In this document: positions 54,542 through 63,218 of the stretch, one piece after another
Layout: each line of letters opens with the position of its first letter
How positions within the stretch are numbered: position 1 is the stretch's first letter
Source: Christensenella hongkongensis
GTDB lineage: Bacteria > Bacillota > Clostridia > Christensenellales > Christensenellaceae
Direction: 5' to 3'
DNA: 64,000 nucleotides
Assembly (NCBI RefSeq): GCF_000981035.1
Contig: NZ_LAYJ01000101.1
Coordinates: forward strand, 57,327-121,326
Translations under genes and position numbers: made by a program
Notes under the pieces: generated by a model
Told to the model about the DNA's origin: nothing
Seen by the model: only the letters and a program-made list of their open reading frames with translations
The model's database searches: none

Positions 54542-55318
54542 TCAGGGATTCTGTTTCAGCCATTTTTTAAACTTGCGGTCCTCAAGAGCAAGGTAACCGC
54601 TCTTCAAAAATGGAAGGAAGTTCCACAACCAGTTGAAAAAACCATAGCTTGCGAAGGGATAGATAGACCGCTTTTCTTTACGCACCCCTTTGATGACGGA
54701 TACCGCCACCTGCTCCGGCGTTTGCGTCGGAAAGGGAAGGGGTGCGGCGTTTGCCGCGCGCTTGAAAAAATTGGTTTTGGTCGATACGGGATAGACGGTG
54801 GAAAGGATTACGTTATCCGGTTTTTCAAACGCATAAGCGTTCACAAAGCCGTCAATCGCGTATTTGGTTGCGGAATAGAAGGCAAACCCGGGAATTGCGA
54901 CCTTTGCAAGCGCGGAATCCGTAATCACGTAATGCAAGCGTTTTGAGCCTTGCAGCTCCAACAGCTTTTGGAGCGTATAAACGGGCGCAAAAGTATTTGT
55001 CGCGTAAATCGCTTCCATTTTTGCCCAGTCTGCCGGACCGATTTTTCCATAATAGGCATAGCCCGCATTCGCAAAAAAAACGTCGATCCCGCCGAGCCGT
55101 TCCATACAGTCCGTTAGCATGGAGTCAATCGCTTCGGGCTTTGACATATCGTAGGAAAGGGCCGTTACATTCGCAAGGCCAAGCGCGGTAATACTGTCCG
55201 TATGCCGCGCCACGCCGATAATCTGCGCCCCCGGAACCGCCGCAAGATGCTCAAGGAGCGTAAGGCCAATGCCGGAGGAAGCGCCTGTGATCACGATTTT
55301 TTTATTGTTAAATTCCAT
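54542..55318 (-). CDS. Short-chain dehydrogenase/reductase, second
   Basis: 258 residues. Cofactor motif TGASSGIG (11-18), NAG in FFANAGYA, catalytic Tyr/Lys in YSATKYA near 150. The C-terminal part is longer than the core fold and hydrophobic (FFNWLWNFLPFL near 235), suggesting membrane contact, as in lipid-active SDRs. Substrate unknown. Follows the PH-like gene by 16 bp on the same strand, in a probable three-gene unit with the NSS transporter. Confidence 0.9.
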   Translation of the reverse strand: MEFNNKKIVITGASSGIGLTLLEHLAAVPGAQIIGVARHTDSITALGLANVTALSYDMSKPEAIDSMLTDCMERLGGIDVFFANAGYAYYGKIGPADWAKMEAIYATNTFAPVYTLQKLLELQGSKRLHYVITDSALAKVAIPGFAFYSATKYAIDGFVNAYAFEKPDNVILSTVYPVSTKTNFFKRAANAAPLPFPTQTPEQVAVSVIKGVRKEKRSIYPFASYGFFNWLWNFLPFLKSGYLALEDRKFKKWLKQNP

Positions 55319-55334
55319 TCAGAACAACCTTCTT

Positions 55335-55841
55335 TCAAAAAAAACGTTCGATGTCCACACCGTTTTCGCTGAGCCGCAGGAGAAATTCCTCACGGTAAAT
55401 AATGTTTGCGTTAAAACGATAATTCTTGATTGTCGTCTCCATAAAAAAAGTGTTTTTTGTGACGACAACCCGTTTGATATCTTTATAATAAACCTGTTTT
55501 TTGACACCAAACATGGAGGCAGTAATGATAAATTCGTCGTAGACCTTGATGCGCCAGACAAGCGCCAAAAGCAGGACGGGTACGCCGCATGCGGCAAGCA
55601 CCGACAACAGGACGATTTTCAGCGCGTCAAATGCCTGCCAGATCAAAAATAGCAGGAGCAGGCAGCCGAGCACCGAAAAAAAGACGACGCCAAGCCAAAG
55701 AAAGATGCGCGGATAACGCACGGTAAAATCCTTATGCGGATCAATCACGCGCACAAGGGGATGCTTGTTTGCATAAATGATGAAGTTGATTCCGAGCGCG
55801 ACGAGTACAATCAGGAGCGCGCCCTGCCAAATCTGCATCAT
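55335..55841 (-). CDS. Membrane protein with PH-like domain
   Basis: 168 residues. Three hydrophobic segments (about 7-23, 47-68, 73-95) are followed by a soluble C-terminal part with a pattern like bacterial PH-type domains (DEFIITASMFGVKKQVYYKDI). Not assigned to a named function. Its start overlaps the stop of the NSS transporter by four bases, so the two are co-translated. Confidence 0.75.
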   Translation of the reverse strand: MMQIWQGALLIVLVALGINFIIYANKHPLVRVIDPHKDFTVRYPRIFLWLGVVFFSVLGCLLLLFLIWQAFDALKIVLLSVLAACGVPVLLLALVWRIKVYDEFIITASMFGVKKQVYYKDIKRVVVTKNTFFMETTIKNYRFNANIIYREEFLLRLSENGVDIERFF

Positions 55842-57337
55842 GAGGCAAGTTCACCCGTTCCTTTCTTTTTGCGGGAAGTGAGTTTTGGAATGATGAGCGC
55901 AAGCACAAAGGTGCCGACAACGAGAGCCCATCCGCCGATCATAATATACTGCAGGTCATAGCCGCCGTAAGGCGTCATGATGTTGGACACAAGGAAGCTT
56001 GACGCAAGGAAAATAAACACAATCGGGCACAGGTATTTCAAAAATACGTTCCACCATTTTCCAATTTTGATTTTAGTGGAGCTGTTGATGTACTCGCGCA
56101 CCTTGTTGATCCCAAAAATCCATGCTACGGCTATCGTCTCAAAGATACCCATAAACAGCAGGTTGCCCTCGTTTACAAAGTGGTCGATGATATCAAGCCA
56201 ATACATACCCGCGTTGGTCGCGAACAGCAGCGCAAGGATAAAGCACGCAAGACAGGTTCCATAGAGCGCCTTGCGGGGCTTGATTTTAAATTTATCGGAG
56301 ACCGCTGTAGAAACCGCCTGAACAATCGAAAACAGGGAATCGATTGCAAGGGCAAACAGCATGATAAAGAACAGGAGCGAGAAAATGACACCGACCACAT
56401 GCCCGCCCGGGAATACGGAAAGCGCCTGCGGATAGGTCACAAACGCAAGCATCACGCCCTGGTAGTTCATATCCGCGATGGGCGTACCGCTCTGGAAGGA
56501 AAGGTATCCAAGCGTGGAAAACACCACAAAACCAGCAAGCAGGCTGATTCCCATGTCGGCAAGGCCTATGACAATGCTGTCTTTGGGGATGTCGCTGTCC
56601 TTTTGCAGAAAGCTGCCGTAGGTGATCATCAGCGCGAATAAAATACTCATACTGTAGGCGACCTGCCCAAATGCAGCGCGCCATACGTCAAGGTTGCCAA
56701 GCGCAGACCAGTCCGGCGTAATGTAATACCTGATTCCTTCGGAAGCGCCCGGCATACTCACTGCCTGCACACACATGATAATCAGGATCACAACAGGAAT
56801 AATGACGATCCATTTTACAATTTTTGCCATCTTTTCCACACCCTTGCGCATGGCGACGATGACAACGATCCATGTAATCAAAAGGCCGATCAGCACCGGA
56901 AGGGAAAAGCCCTGCAACTGTCCCGGATTCTGTGAAATCTGCAATACGGTATCGTTGAAAAAGCCTGCGGGATCGCCGCCCCATGCCATTGTGAAGGAAG
57001 CAAAGATATAGTTTACAACCCATGCAACCAACGCGGAATAATATGCCGCAACCACAAAGGCGATGATAATTCCCGCCCAGCCGATCCACTCAAAATTTTT
57101 GTTCATCTTGGCGAACGCGGACGGCGCGCCCAGCTGGTACTTTTTACCGATTGCCAGCTCCATCATCAAAACTGGAATGCCGATTGCAAAGATAGCGATG
57201 ATATAAGGCAGCAAAAATGCGCCGCCGCCGTTTTGGTAAACCTGCCCTGCAAAGCGCCATGCGTTTCCAAGACCAACGGCAGAACCGATTGCCGCAAAAA
57301 TAAAATTCGAGCGAGAACCCCAGGTTTCACGTTTCAT
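55838..57337 (-). CDS. Neurotransmitter:sodium symporter (NSS) family transporter
   Basis: 499 residues with about 12 transmembrane segments. The NSS signature in helix 1, SRSNFIFAAIGSAVGLGNAWRF, lies at residues 8-29. Bacterial members import amino acids or related compounds with Na+. ATG 57337 is chosen because GGGGAG is upstream and the signature then sits at the usual depth; the frame extends upstream without similarity. First gene of the unit with the PH-like and SDR genes. Confidence 0.93.
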   Translation of the reverse strand: MKRETWGSRSNFIFAAIGSAVGLGNAWRFAGQVYQNGGGAFLLPYIIAIFAIGIPVLMMELAIGKKYQLGAPSAFAKMNKNFEWIGWAGIIIAFVVAAYYSALVAWVVNYIFASFTMAWGGDPAGFFNDTVLQISQNPGQLQGFSLPVLIGLLITWIVVIVAMRKGVEKMAKIVKWIVIIPVVILIIMCVQAVSMPGASEGIRYYITPDWSALGNLDVWRAAFGQVAYSMSILFALMITYGSFLQKDSDIPKDSIVIGLADMGISLLAGFVVFSTLGYLSFQSGTPIADMNYQGVMLAFVTYPQALSVFPGGHVVGVIFSLLFFIMLFALAIDSLFSIVQAVSTAVSDKFKIKPRKALYGTCLACFILALLFATNAGMYWLDIIDHFVNEGNLLFMGIFETIAVAWIFGINKVREYINSSTKIKIGKWWNVFLKYLCPIVFIFLASSFLVSNIMTPYGGYDLQYIMIGGWALVVGTFVLALIIPKLTSRKKKGTGELAS

Positions 57338-57382
57338 AAATAGTACTCCCCATTGAATAATATATAAGTGCAAATATGATTC

Positions 57383-57411
57383 ATTATAGCATAAATACAA
57401 GTGGGAAATAA
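57383..57411 (-). promoter_or_regulatory. Promoter of the NSS transporter
   Basis: On the minus strand TTATTT and TATAAT spaced 17 bp, about 45 bp before the start codon. Confidence 0.55.
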
Positions 57412-57597
57412 AGCTCATACTGCTTGTCAATTCCAACGCGTTATAACAGCACAAAGCGATTGAATGGAAAAGCTTTACGGATACAGCGTTTGCGCTTCTT
57501 CTGTTTCAGGAGGCGGACGCACGGCCGGCGCTGAAAAAACAGGAATATCGATTTGGCCTGGATAGTAAAATCATCCGGCGAATGGTATAATTTTCCC

Positions 57598-58503
57598 ATG
57601 GAAGAGTATTTGAAACATTGCCATCTGTGCCCGCGGGAATGCGGGGCGGACAGGGCGAACGGGGAAAAAGGAATGTGCGGGGCAGGAGGAGGCGTGAAGG
57701 TCGCGCGGGCGGCGCTGCATTTTTGGGAGGAACCGTGTATCTCCGGCGAAAAAGGTTCGGGAACGGTGTTTTTTTCCTGTTGCCCGCTGCATTGCGTATA
57801 CTGCCAAAACGCGCAGATCAGCAGCGGCGCAGCGGGTAAGGAGATTACGACCGAACGCCTCGCGGAAATTTTTCTTGAGCTGCAGGAACAGGGCGCGCAC
57901 AATGTCAACCTGGTAACGCCTACGCAATACGCGTTGCAGATCATAAGCGCGGCAAAGCTCGCGCGGCGCGCAGGACTGCGGGTTCCGTTCGTTTACAACT
58001 GCGGGGGATATGAAAGCGTATGGGCACTGAAAATGCTCAAGGAAACCGTGGACGTTTACCTCACGGATTTCAAATATATGGACAGTGAGCCTGCAAAGAA
58101 ATATTCCCATGCGCAGGATTATGCAGGATATGCCAAAACCGCGCTCGCGGAAATGGTAAGGCAGGCAGGCCGCGCTGTTTTTGGCGCAAACGGCATCCTG
58201 CAAAAAGGCGTGATCGTGAGGCACCTTATGCTCCCGGGGCAGCTGCGGGATTCCAAAGCGATTGTAGAATATTTGTACCGTACCTACGGGGACGACATTT
58301 ATATCAGCCTGATGAACCAGTACACGCCCATGTCCGGCGTGCCGGAAGAGCTGCGGCATAAGGTAAAGAATGAAGAATACGAAGAACTGATCGATTTTGC
58401 GGTTGATTTGGGTATCGAAAACGGATTTGTGCAGGAAGGAAATACGGCTGAAGAGAGCTTTATCCCTCCGTTTGACCTCACAGGCGTCGAACTCCACAAC
58501 TAA
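57598..58503 (+). CDS. Radical SAM protein, PflX/COG1313 type
   Basis: 301 residues. The N-terminus has four Cys in CHLCPRECGADR and GMCGAGG, followed by the radical SAM triad CPLHCVYC near residue 62 (CxxxCxxC). The group is annotated as putative pyruvate formate-lyase activating-like iron-sulfur proteins; target unknown. ATG 57598 is preceded not by a ribosome site but by an extended -10 box (TGgTATAAT, 57582-57590) seven bases away, so the mRNA may start at the ATG. A TTG at 57553 with AGGA upstream is the alternative start (316 residues). Confidence 0.88.
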   Translation: MEEYLKHCHLCPRECGADRANGEKGMCGAGGGVKVARAALHFWEEPCISGEKGSGTVFFSCCPLHCVYCQNAQISSGAAGKEITTERLAEIFLELQEQGAHNVNLVTPTQYALQIISAAKLARRAGLRVPFVYNCGGYESVWALKMLKETVDVYLTDFKYMDSEPAKKYSHAQDYAGYAKTALAEMVRQAGRAVFGANGILQKGVIVRHLMLPGQLRDSKAIVEYLYRTYGDDIYISLMNQYTPMSGVPEELRHKVKNEEYEELIDFAVDLGIENGFVQEGNTAEESFIPPFDLTGVELHN

Positions 58504-58514
58504 AAGGGGAAATC

Positions 58515-58543
58515 AAAAAAACCGCTTAATAAAGCGGATTTTT
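58515..58543. terminator. Bidirectional terminator between radical SAM and DUF815 genes
   Basis: CCGCTT-aata-AAGCGG flanked by A-run and T-run, usable in both directions. Confidence 0.8.
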
Positions 58544-58607
58544 GATATGTACTACTCGTGGTGATACAGCTGTTTTTTGTTGCTGTAGTCTCGATTCATA
58601 CGCTTTT

Positions 58608-59801
58608 TCAAACGCCAATCGATTGCACCTGTTCTAAAAATTGCTTGGCGACGCGCGGGGAACGCCCGCCGCGTTCAAGGGCATAGATTTCCGCTTGGCG
58701 GTATAGCTCCTGTTCGTCCATATCAATACCGTAAAGCTCTGCCAGATAGGAGACGATGGAAAGATACTGCGCCTTATCCGGACGGGAAAACGTAATGGTA
58801 AGCCCAAAGCGGTCTGAAAGCGAAACGAGCTGCTGTACGGTATCGTTTGCGTGAACCTCGTCTCCCTCGCGGTCAGAAAACGTCTCGCGCACAAGATGCC
58901 TGCGGTTGCTGGTGGCATAGACCGCAAGATTGCTGGTGCGGGCGGAGACGGAACCCTCCAATATGGCCTTCAGCGCGCCAAAATCATCATCGTCCTTTGT
59001 AAAGGAAAGATCGTCAATAAACAAAATAAATTTCAATGGATTTTTTCCAAGGCTTTCGATCAGCGCGGGAATTTCACGCAGCTGTTTTTTTTTGATTTCG
59101 ATCAGCCGCAGCCCACGCGGTGCAAATTCATTTGCAACGGCTTTTACGGTAGAGGATTTCCCTGTGCCGCTGTCCCCGTACAACAGTACGTTTGCCGCAG
59201 GTTTGCCTTCAAGCAGTGCAAGCGTGTTGTCGATCACGCATTTGCGCTCCCAGGAATATCCGGACAGGTCCGAAAGCCTCGTTTCGTCCGGATATCTGAC
59301 CGGCACGATGCGGCTGCCGGAAACGGTGAACATATGGTATTTGGCAAAAATACCATAGCCATGGGTGCGTATTTTATCCATGCGTTCCATATATACGGCG
59401 GTAAAGTCCTTCGCGCTGTTATCCCAGTCCGGTAAAAAGCCTTCATAAGGAATCACGCGCCGTACGTCAGCGCTTTTGATGCTGCCAAGCTCCTGTAATA
59501 TGGCAAGCTCAGCCTGCAGGCAAGCTTTGAGCGGTGCTTCTATCGTCTTTTCCTGCGCGCATTTGAGCATATATAAATTTTCATCCTGCAACGCGTAGTC
59601 CAGAATATATGCGCCAAAATCAGTCCCGTGGGCAAACAGGGCGGAGCAGAAATCTGCATAGAGGCCCACGCTTACGGCTGCATCGCCTTTTTCAAGCGAA
59701 TCCGTAAGCATAAGGAATCGTTTTGTTACGCCGTCTCCGAGGATGCTGCGGAACAGAACGAGCGAACGGAGCTTCAATGCGATTTCGTTAAAATTTGTCA
59801 T
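58608..59801 (-). CDS. DUF815-family AAA ATPase
   Basis: 397 residues. An N-terminal helical part (1-170) precedes an ATPase domain with Walker A LLYGDSGTGKSS near 210, Walker B FILFIDDLSF near 260 and an AAA+ lid. This matches DUF815, a broadly conserved ATPase family without an assigned function. ATG 59801 is preceded by AAGGTG; the longer frame reaches into the promoter. Monocistronic. Confidence 0.9.
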   Translation of the reverse strand: MTNFNEIALKLRSLVLFRSILGDGVTKRFLMLTDSLEKGDAAVSVGLYADFCSALFAHGTDFGAYILDYALQDENLYMLKCAQEKTIEAPLKACLQAELAILQELGSIKSADVRRVIPYEGFLPDWDNSAKDFTAVYMERMDKIRTHGYGIFAKYHMFTVSGSRIVPVRYPDETRLSDLSGYSWERKCVIDNTLALLEGKPAANVLLYGDSGTGKSSTVKAVANEFAPRGLRLIEIKKKQLREIPALIESLGKNPLKFILFIDDLSFTKDDDDFGALKAILEGSVSARTSNLAVYATSNRRHLVRETFSDREGDEVHANDTVQQLVSLSDRFGLTITFSRPDKAQYLSIVSYLAELYGIDMDEQELYRQAEIYALERGGRSPRVAKQFLEQVQSIGV

Positions 59802-59844
59802 TTTTTGCACCTTCTTATTTTTCTCGATCATTAAATCCGTTACT

Positions 59845-59873
59845 ATTATACAATCCGGGCTCAAAAAAATCAA
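59845..59873 (-). promoter_or_regulatory. Promoter of the DUF815 ATPase gene
   Basis: On the minus strand TTGATT and TATAAT spaced 17 bp. Confidence 0.7.
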
Positions 59874-59926
59874 AAGAAACCGGATGTGTCTCATATATTG
59901 GCATCAAGCATAGGAGGGATAAAAAC

Positions 59927-60529
59927 ATGGCAGTATATGGATATATGAGAGTATCCACAAGGGAACAAAATGAAGGCCGTCAAAGGGACGCGCTGGAAAA
60001 GTATGGAGTGCCGCAGAAAAATGTGTATCTTGATAAGCAGTCGGGCAAGGATTTTGTACGCCCGGCATATCTGCGGATGCTTTCGCGTCTGAAAAAAGGA
60101 GACCTGCTGGTCGTAAAAAGCATTGACCGGCTGGGCAGGAATTATACGGATGTGATGAAGCAGTGGCGCACGATTACGCAGAAAAAAAGGGCTGATATCA
60201 AGGTGCTGGATATGCCGCTTCTGGATACGACGCGTGAGAAAGACCTTTTGGGAACGCTGATTGCAGATATCGTTTTACAGCTTTTGTCATTCGTAGCGGA
60301 AAACGAACGCTCCAACATCCGCCAGCGTCAGGCAGAGGGAATTGCCGCCGCAAAGGCGCGGGGGGTAAAGTTTGGAAGGCCGCGCGCGTGCCTTCCGCAA
60401 AATTTCCGTGATATCTGTGCGAAGTGGGAAGCCGGAAGTATTTCCGCAGCGGAAGCGGTGCGCGCGGCGGGCATTCCGCAAAGCACCTTCTACCGGAAGG
60501 CGCAGGAATATAAAAAAAGCGACGCATAA
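59927..60529 (+). CDS. Serine recombinase (resolvase/invertase family)
   Basis: 200 residues. The catalytic domain begins MAVYGYMRVSTREQ with nucleophile Ser10, the conserved Arg set in KSIDRLGRN near 65-73, the long E helix, and a C-terminal Hin-type helix-turn-helix (about 150-195). Small serine recombinases of this kind resolve or invert DNA at paired sites. AGGAGG lies upstream of the ATG. No transposase is nearby. The iterated motif just downstream and the surface-protein genes next in line suggest a site-specific role here, which is inference. Confidence 0.93.
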   Translation: MAVYGYMRVSTREQNEGRQRDALEKYGVPQKNVYLDKQSGKDFVRPAYLRMLSRLKKGDLLVVKSIDRLGRNYTDVMKQWRTITQKKRADIKVLDMPLLDTTREKDLLGTLIADIVLQLLSFVAENERSNIRQRQAEGIAAAKARGVKFGRPRACLPQNFRDICAKWEAGSISAAEAVRAAGIPQSTFYRKAQEYKKSDA

Positions 60530-60555
60530 CAACGCCACAAAAAAACCTATCATTG

Positions 60556-60619
60556 AGTCTCAAATCATTGTATTTGGCCAGTCTCGAAAACATTGATTGA
60601 CCAGTCTCGAATGTTTCTA
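60556..60619 (+). repeat. Three iterated AGTCTCRAA motifs downstream of the recombinase
   Basis: AGTCTCAAA (60556-60564), AGTCTCGAA (60580-60588) and AGTCTCGAA (60603-60611) recur at 24- and 23-bp steps, each followed by an A/T-rich half. The second and third are part of CCAGTCTCGAA repeats, and AAACATT/AATGTTT forms an inverted pair across them. A recombinase recognition or res-type site, or an operator array, would look like this. Confidence 0.6.
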
Positions 60620-60625
60620 AAAACG

Positions 60626-60742
60626 TATACTTTTTTGTAACCAGTGAGAATCGCATGAAATTCTCATCTGTCTTTTATTTTAGCAAAATATATAGAAAAA
60701 TCAAGCCTTTTTTTCCGAAAAACACGATTCCCAAAAAGTATA
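60626..60742. repeat. Inverted repeat flanking the promoter region of the Ig/dockerin gene
   Basis: TATACTTTTT (60626-60635) and AAAAAGTATA (60733-60742) face each other across 97 bp. Inside is a smaller palindrome TGAGAAT-cgcatgaa-ATTCTCA. Both outer arms contain TATAC/TATAAC, -10-like on opposite strands. A small invertible promoter is conceivable; chance in A/T-rich DNA cannot be excluded. Confidence 0.4.
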
Positions 60743-60768
60743 ACTTTTGAGAAATGAAGGAGGAGACA

Positions 60769-63183
60769 ATGAAACAGTTTCGGAAAAAAATGGCGGTCAT
60801 CGTAGTGATTGCGCTGGTGATTACCGCTTTGATCCCGGTGGGGGCGTTTGCGGCAACCACCGTACCGACGATCCAGACGCAGCCGAGCGCGGCAAGCGCG
60901 GCCATTGGATCGCCGGCTACGTTTACAGTAGCGCTTGACGAGTCGGGCGGCCCGGCAGCGGCTGCCTGCACGTTCCAGTGGCAGGTGCAGAAGGCCGCAG
61001 ACGGCGCGTGGGAGGATATCGATACGGTAGGCTCGGGCGCGAAGACAGCGTCCTACACAACGCCCGCGGCGACTGAGGAGATGAACGGCTGGAATTACCG
61101 GTGCGTGATCATAAACACGGCAACCGGGCAGCAGACCACGTCCGACGCGGCGGCGCTTACCGTAACAGGTATCCCGTCTGAACCAACCAACCAGATTCCG
61201 CAGGTCACAGTAGCGGCTGAGCCGGCTGACGCAATCACGGGTACGGGCGTAGTGGAAGGCACGAAAACCGCGCTTACGGCAAATGTGGTCGTAAAGCCGG
61301 GCAGCCAGCTTTCCTACCAGTGGAAGGTAAACAAGAACGACGAGGGCGCAGTAGCCTCTCCTGTAAACTGGCAGGACGTTGCGGGCGCGACGGACAAAAC
61401 GCTTACGCTCACGGCTCCGGCAGTGGACGACACCAACGACCAGTACAAGTGCGTGGTGACAAACGAGAGCTATCAGGGCGTGCAGGGCGAATCCGCTGCG
61501 GTGACACTGAAGGTAACGGCTGCCCCGGCGGTAAGCGACGTCCCGGTGATATCCGCGAACGGTGAGCCGAAGGATATTACAGTCCTCGAAGGAGAGGGAG
61601 CCACCTTCAGCGTACAGGCCGAGGTCGCGACGGGCGACGCGCTTAACTACCAGTGGCAGATCAGCACGGACGGCAGCAACTATGGAAATATCGCGGGCGC
61701 GACGAAAGCAACCTATACGGTTGACAAGACGACAACCGCGATGAACGATTACAAATACAAGTGTGTCGTTACCAACAGTAAGGACATATCCAAAACAGTC
61801 ACTTCCGCAGTGGCGACGCTGACGGTGGTGGCGCTCAGCCCAATACCGGTGATCGACGCGCAGCCGGAAGCACTGACCGTAGTGGCGGGCGAAAACGCAA
61901 GCTTCACCGTAGAGGCGAGCGTGAACACAGGCGACGCGCTTTCGTACCAGTGGTTTGTACAGGTAAACTCCAGTGGCGCCTTCGCATCCATGAAGGGCGC
62001 AACGCAGCCGACGCTGGACCTTGGCGCAGCGACACTGGGGCTGGACAACAACTCTTATAAGTGCGAAGTAACGAACAGTGCGGAATCGTCAAATAAGGTG
62101 ACTTCCAATGCGGTAGCGCTTACCGTTTGGGATGTGGATAACGTTCCGGTAATCATAACGCAGCCCGTTGGCGCTGAGATCAAAGCGGGCGAAAACATTG
62201 AGTTTTCTGTGGAAGCAGAGATCGCGGCAGCAGGCGCGACGCTCGATTACCAGTGGGAAAAATCCACAGACGGCGGCAGGACGTTCAGCAACGTCAGCGA
62301 TGGCGGCGTATACAGCGGAGCGACTACCGATACGCTGGCAATCACAGCGGCTGCCGGTGTGGAAACAGGACTTTACCAGTGCAAGGTAACGAGAAATTCA
62401 GGAACGGAAACAGTGACCTCGGACGCTGCAAGGCTTACTGTGGTTGTCCCGAATGTTCCGGTTATCAGGACACAGCCCGTGGATGTAACGGCAGCGGCAG
62501 GCGAGACGGCTACCTTCTCTGTGCTTGCTACGGTGGAACCGGCTTCCGGCCTGACCTATGAGTGGAAGGTGAAAAAGGGCAGTGGTGGATTCGTTACCAT
62601 AGACGATGAGACGGACGCAACGGCTGCAACCTATGTTACGGTTCCTGTCACAACGGATATGAACGGCTGGAAATACCAGTGCACGGTTACAAACAACAAT
62701 TATGCCACAAGCGCAACAACCTTTGAGGCTACGCTGACTGTAACCGACGCGAAGCCCTCGATTGACGTAAATCCGGACAGTGGGCTCACGATCGATAAGG
62801 ACGCAGGCTATGTATCCGGCTTCATGGCGGGCACATCGGCAGCAAGCGCGCTCAGGGCCGGCGATATCGCGGTAATGTTTACAGTGCCTGTAGAGGCAAG
62901 GAACGCGGCGGGTGAAACGCTTGCAGACGGCGATACGGTCGGAACGGGCTGCACGGTAAACCTCGTGGCAGCGGACGGCACGATCATTGATACGCTTACC
63001 ATCGTCATCAAGGGCGACGTGGAAGGAAAAGGCTTCGTCAGCATCGGTTCGCTCGTAGTGATGTCGAACGACATGACGGGCAGCGCTCCTTTGAGCGGCG
63101 CATACTTTGCGGCAGGCGATATGAACGGCGACGGCAGCATCACGATTGGTGATATCGTTACCGCTTCGAACATCATGCTGTAA
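60769..63183 (+). CDS. Secreted six-Ig-domain protein with C-terminal dockerin-like module
   Basis: 804 residues. Signal peptide 1-28 (cleavage near AFAA). Six Ig-like domains follow, each about 95-105 residues, beginning with P-x-I-x-x-Q-P type starts, with YQW in the middle and a YKCVVTN-like segment at the end. A spacer (about 665-745) resembles the X module found before dockerins. The last 56 residues hold two dockerin-like calcium loops, GDVEGKGFVSIGSL (749 on, degenerate) and GDMNGDGSITIGDI (783 on, canonical). There is no sortase signal, so retention must come from binding a cohesin, probably the next gene product. AGGAGG precedes ATG. Confidence 0.88.
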   Translation: MKQFRKKMAVIVVIALVITALIPVGAFAATTVPTIQTQPSAASAAIGSPATFTVALDESGGPAAAACTFQWQVQKAADGAWEDIDTVGSGAKTASYTTPAATEEMNGWNYRCVIINTATGQQTTSDAAALTVTGIPSEPTNQIPQVTVAAEPADAITGTGVVEGTKTALTANVVVKPGSQLSYQWKVNKNDEGAVASPVNWQDVAGATDKTLTLTAPAVDDTNDQYKCVVTNESYQGVQGESAAVTLKVTAAPAVSDVPVISANGEPKDITVLEGEGATFSVQAEVATGDALNYQWQISTDGSNYGNIAGATKATYTVDKTTTAMNDYKYKCVVTNSKDISKTVTSAVATLTVVALSPIPVIDAQPEALTVVAGENASFTVEASVNTGDALSYQWFVQVNSSGAFASMKGATQPTLDLGAATLGLDNNSYKCEVTNSAESSNKVTSNAVALTVWDVDNVPVIITQPVGAEIKAGENIEFSVEAEIAAAGATLDYQWEKSTDGGRTFSNVSDGGVYSGATTDTLAITAAAGVETGLYQCKVTRNSGTETVTSDAARLTVVVPNVPVIRTQPVDVTAAAGETATFSVLATVEPASGLTYEWKVKKGSGGFVTIDDETDATAATYVTVPVTTDMNGWKYQCTVTNNNYATSATTFEATLTVTDAKPSIDVNPDSGLTIDKDAGYVSGFMAGTSAASALRAGDIAVMFTVPVEARNAAGETLADGDTVGTGCTVNLVAADGTIIDTLTIVIKGDVEGKGFVSIGSLVVMSNDMTGSAPLSGAYFAAGDMNGDGSITIGDIVTASNIML

Positions 63184-63218
63184 GAAACTGCAAAAATAAA
63201 TTTGGAGGATGAACAGAA

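Noticed and set aside
59927..60529. Serine recombinase as proof of a transposon or prophage
   Set aside because: No transposase, integrase partner, phage genes or clear element ends are visible around it.
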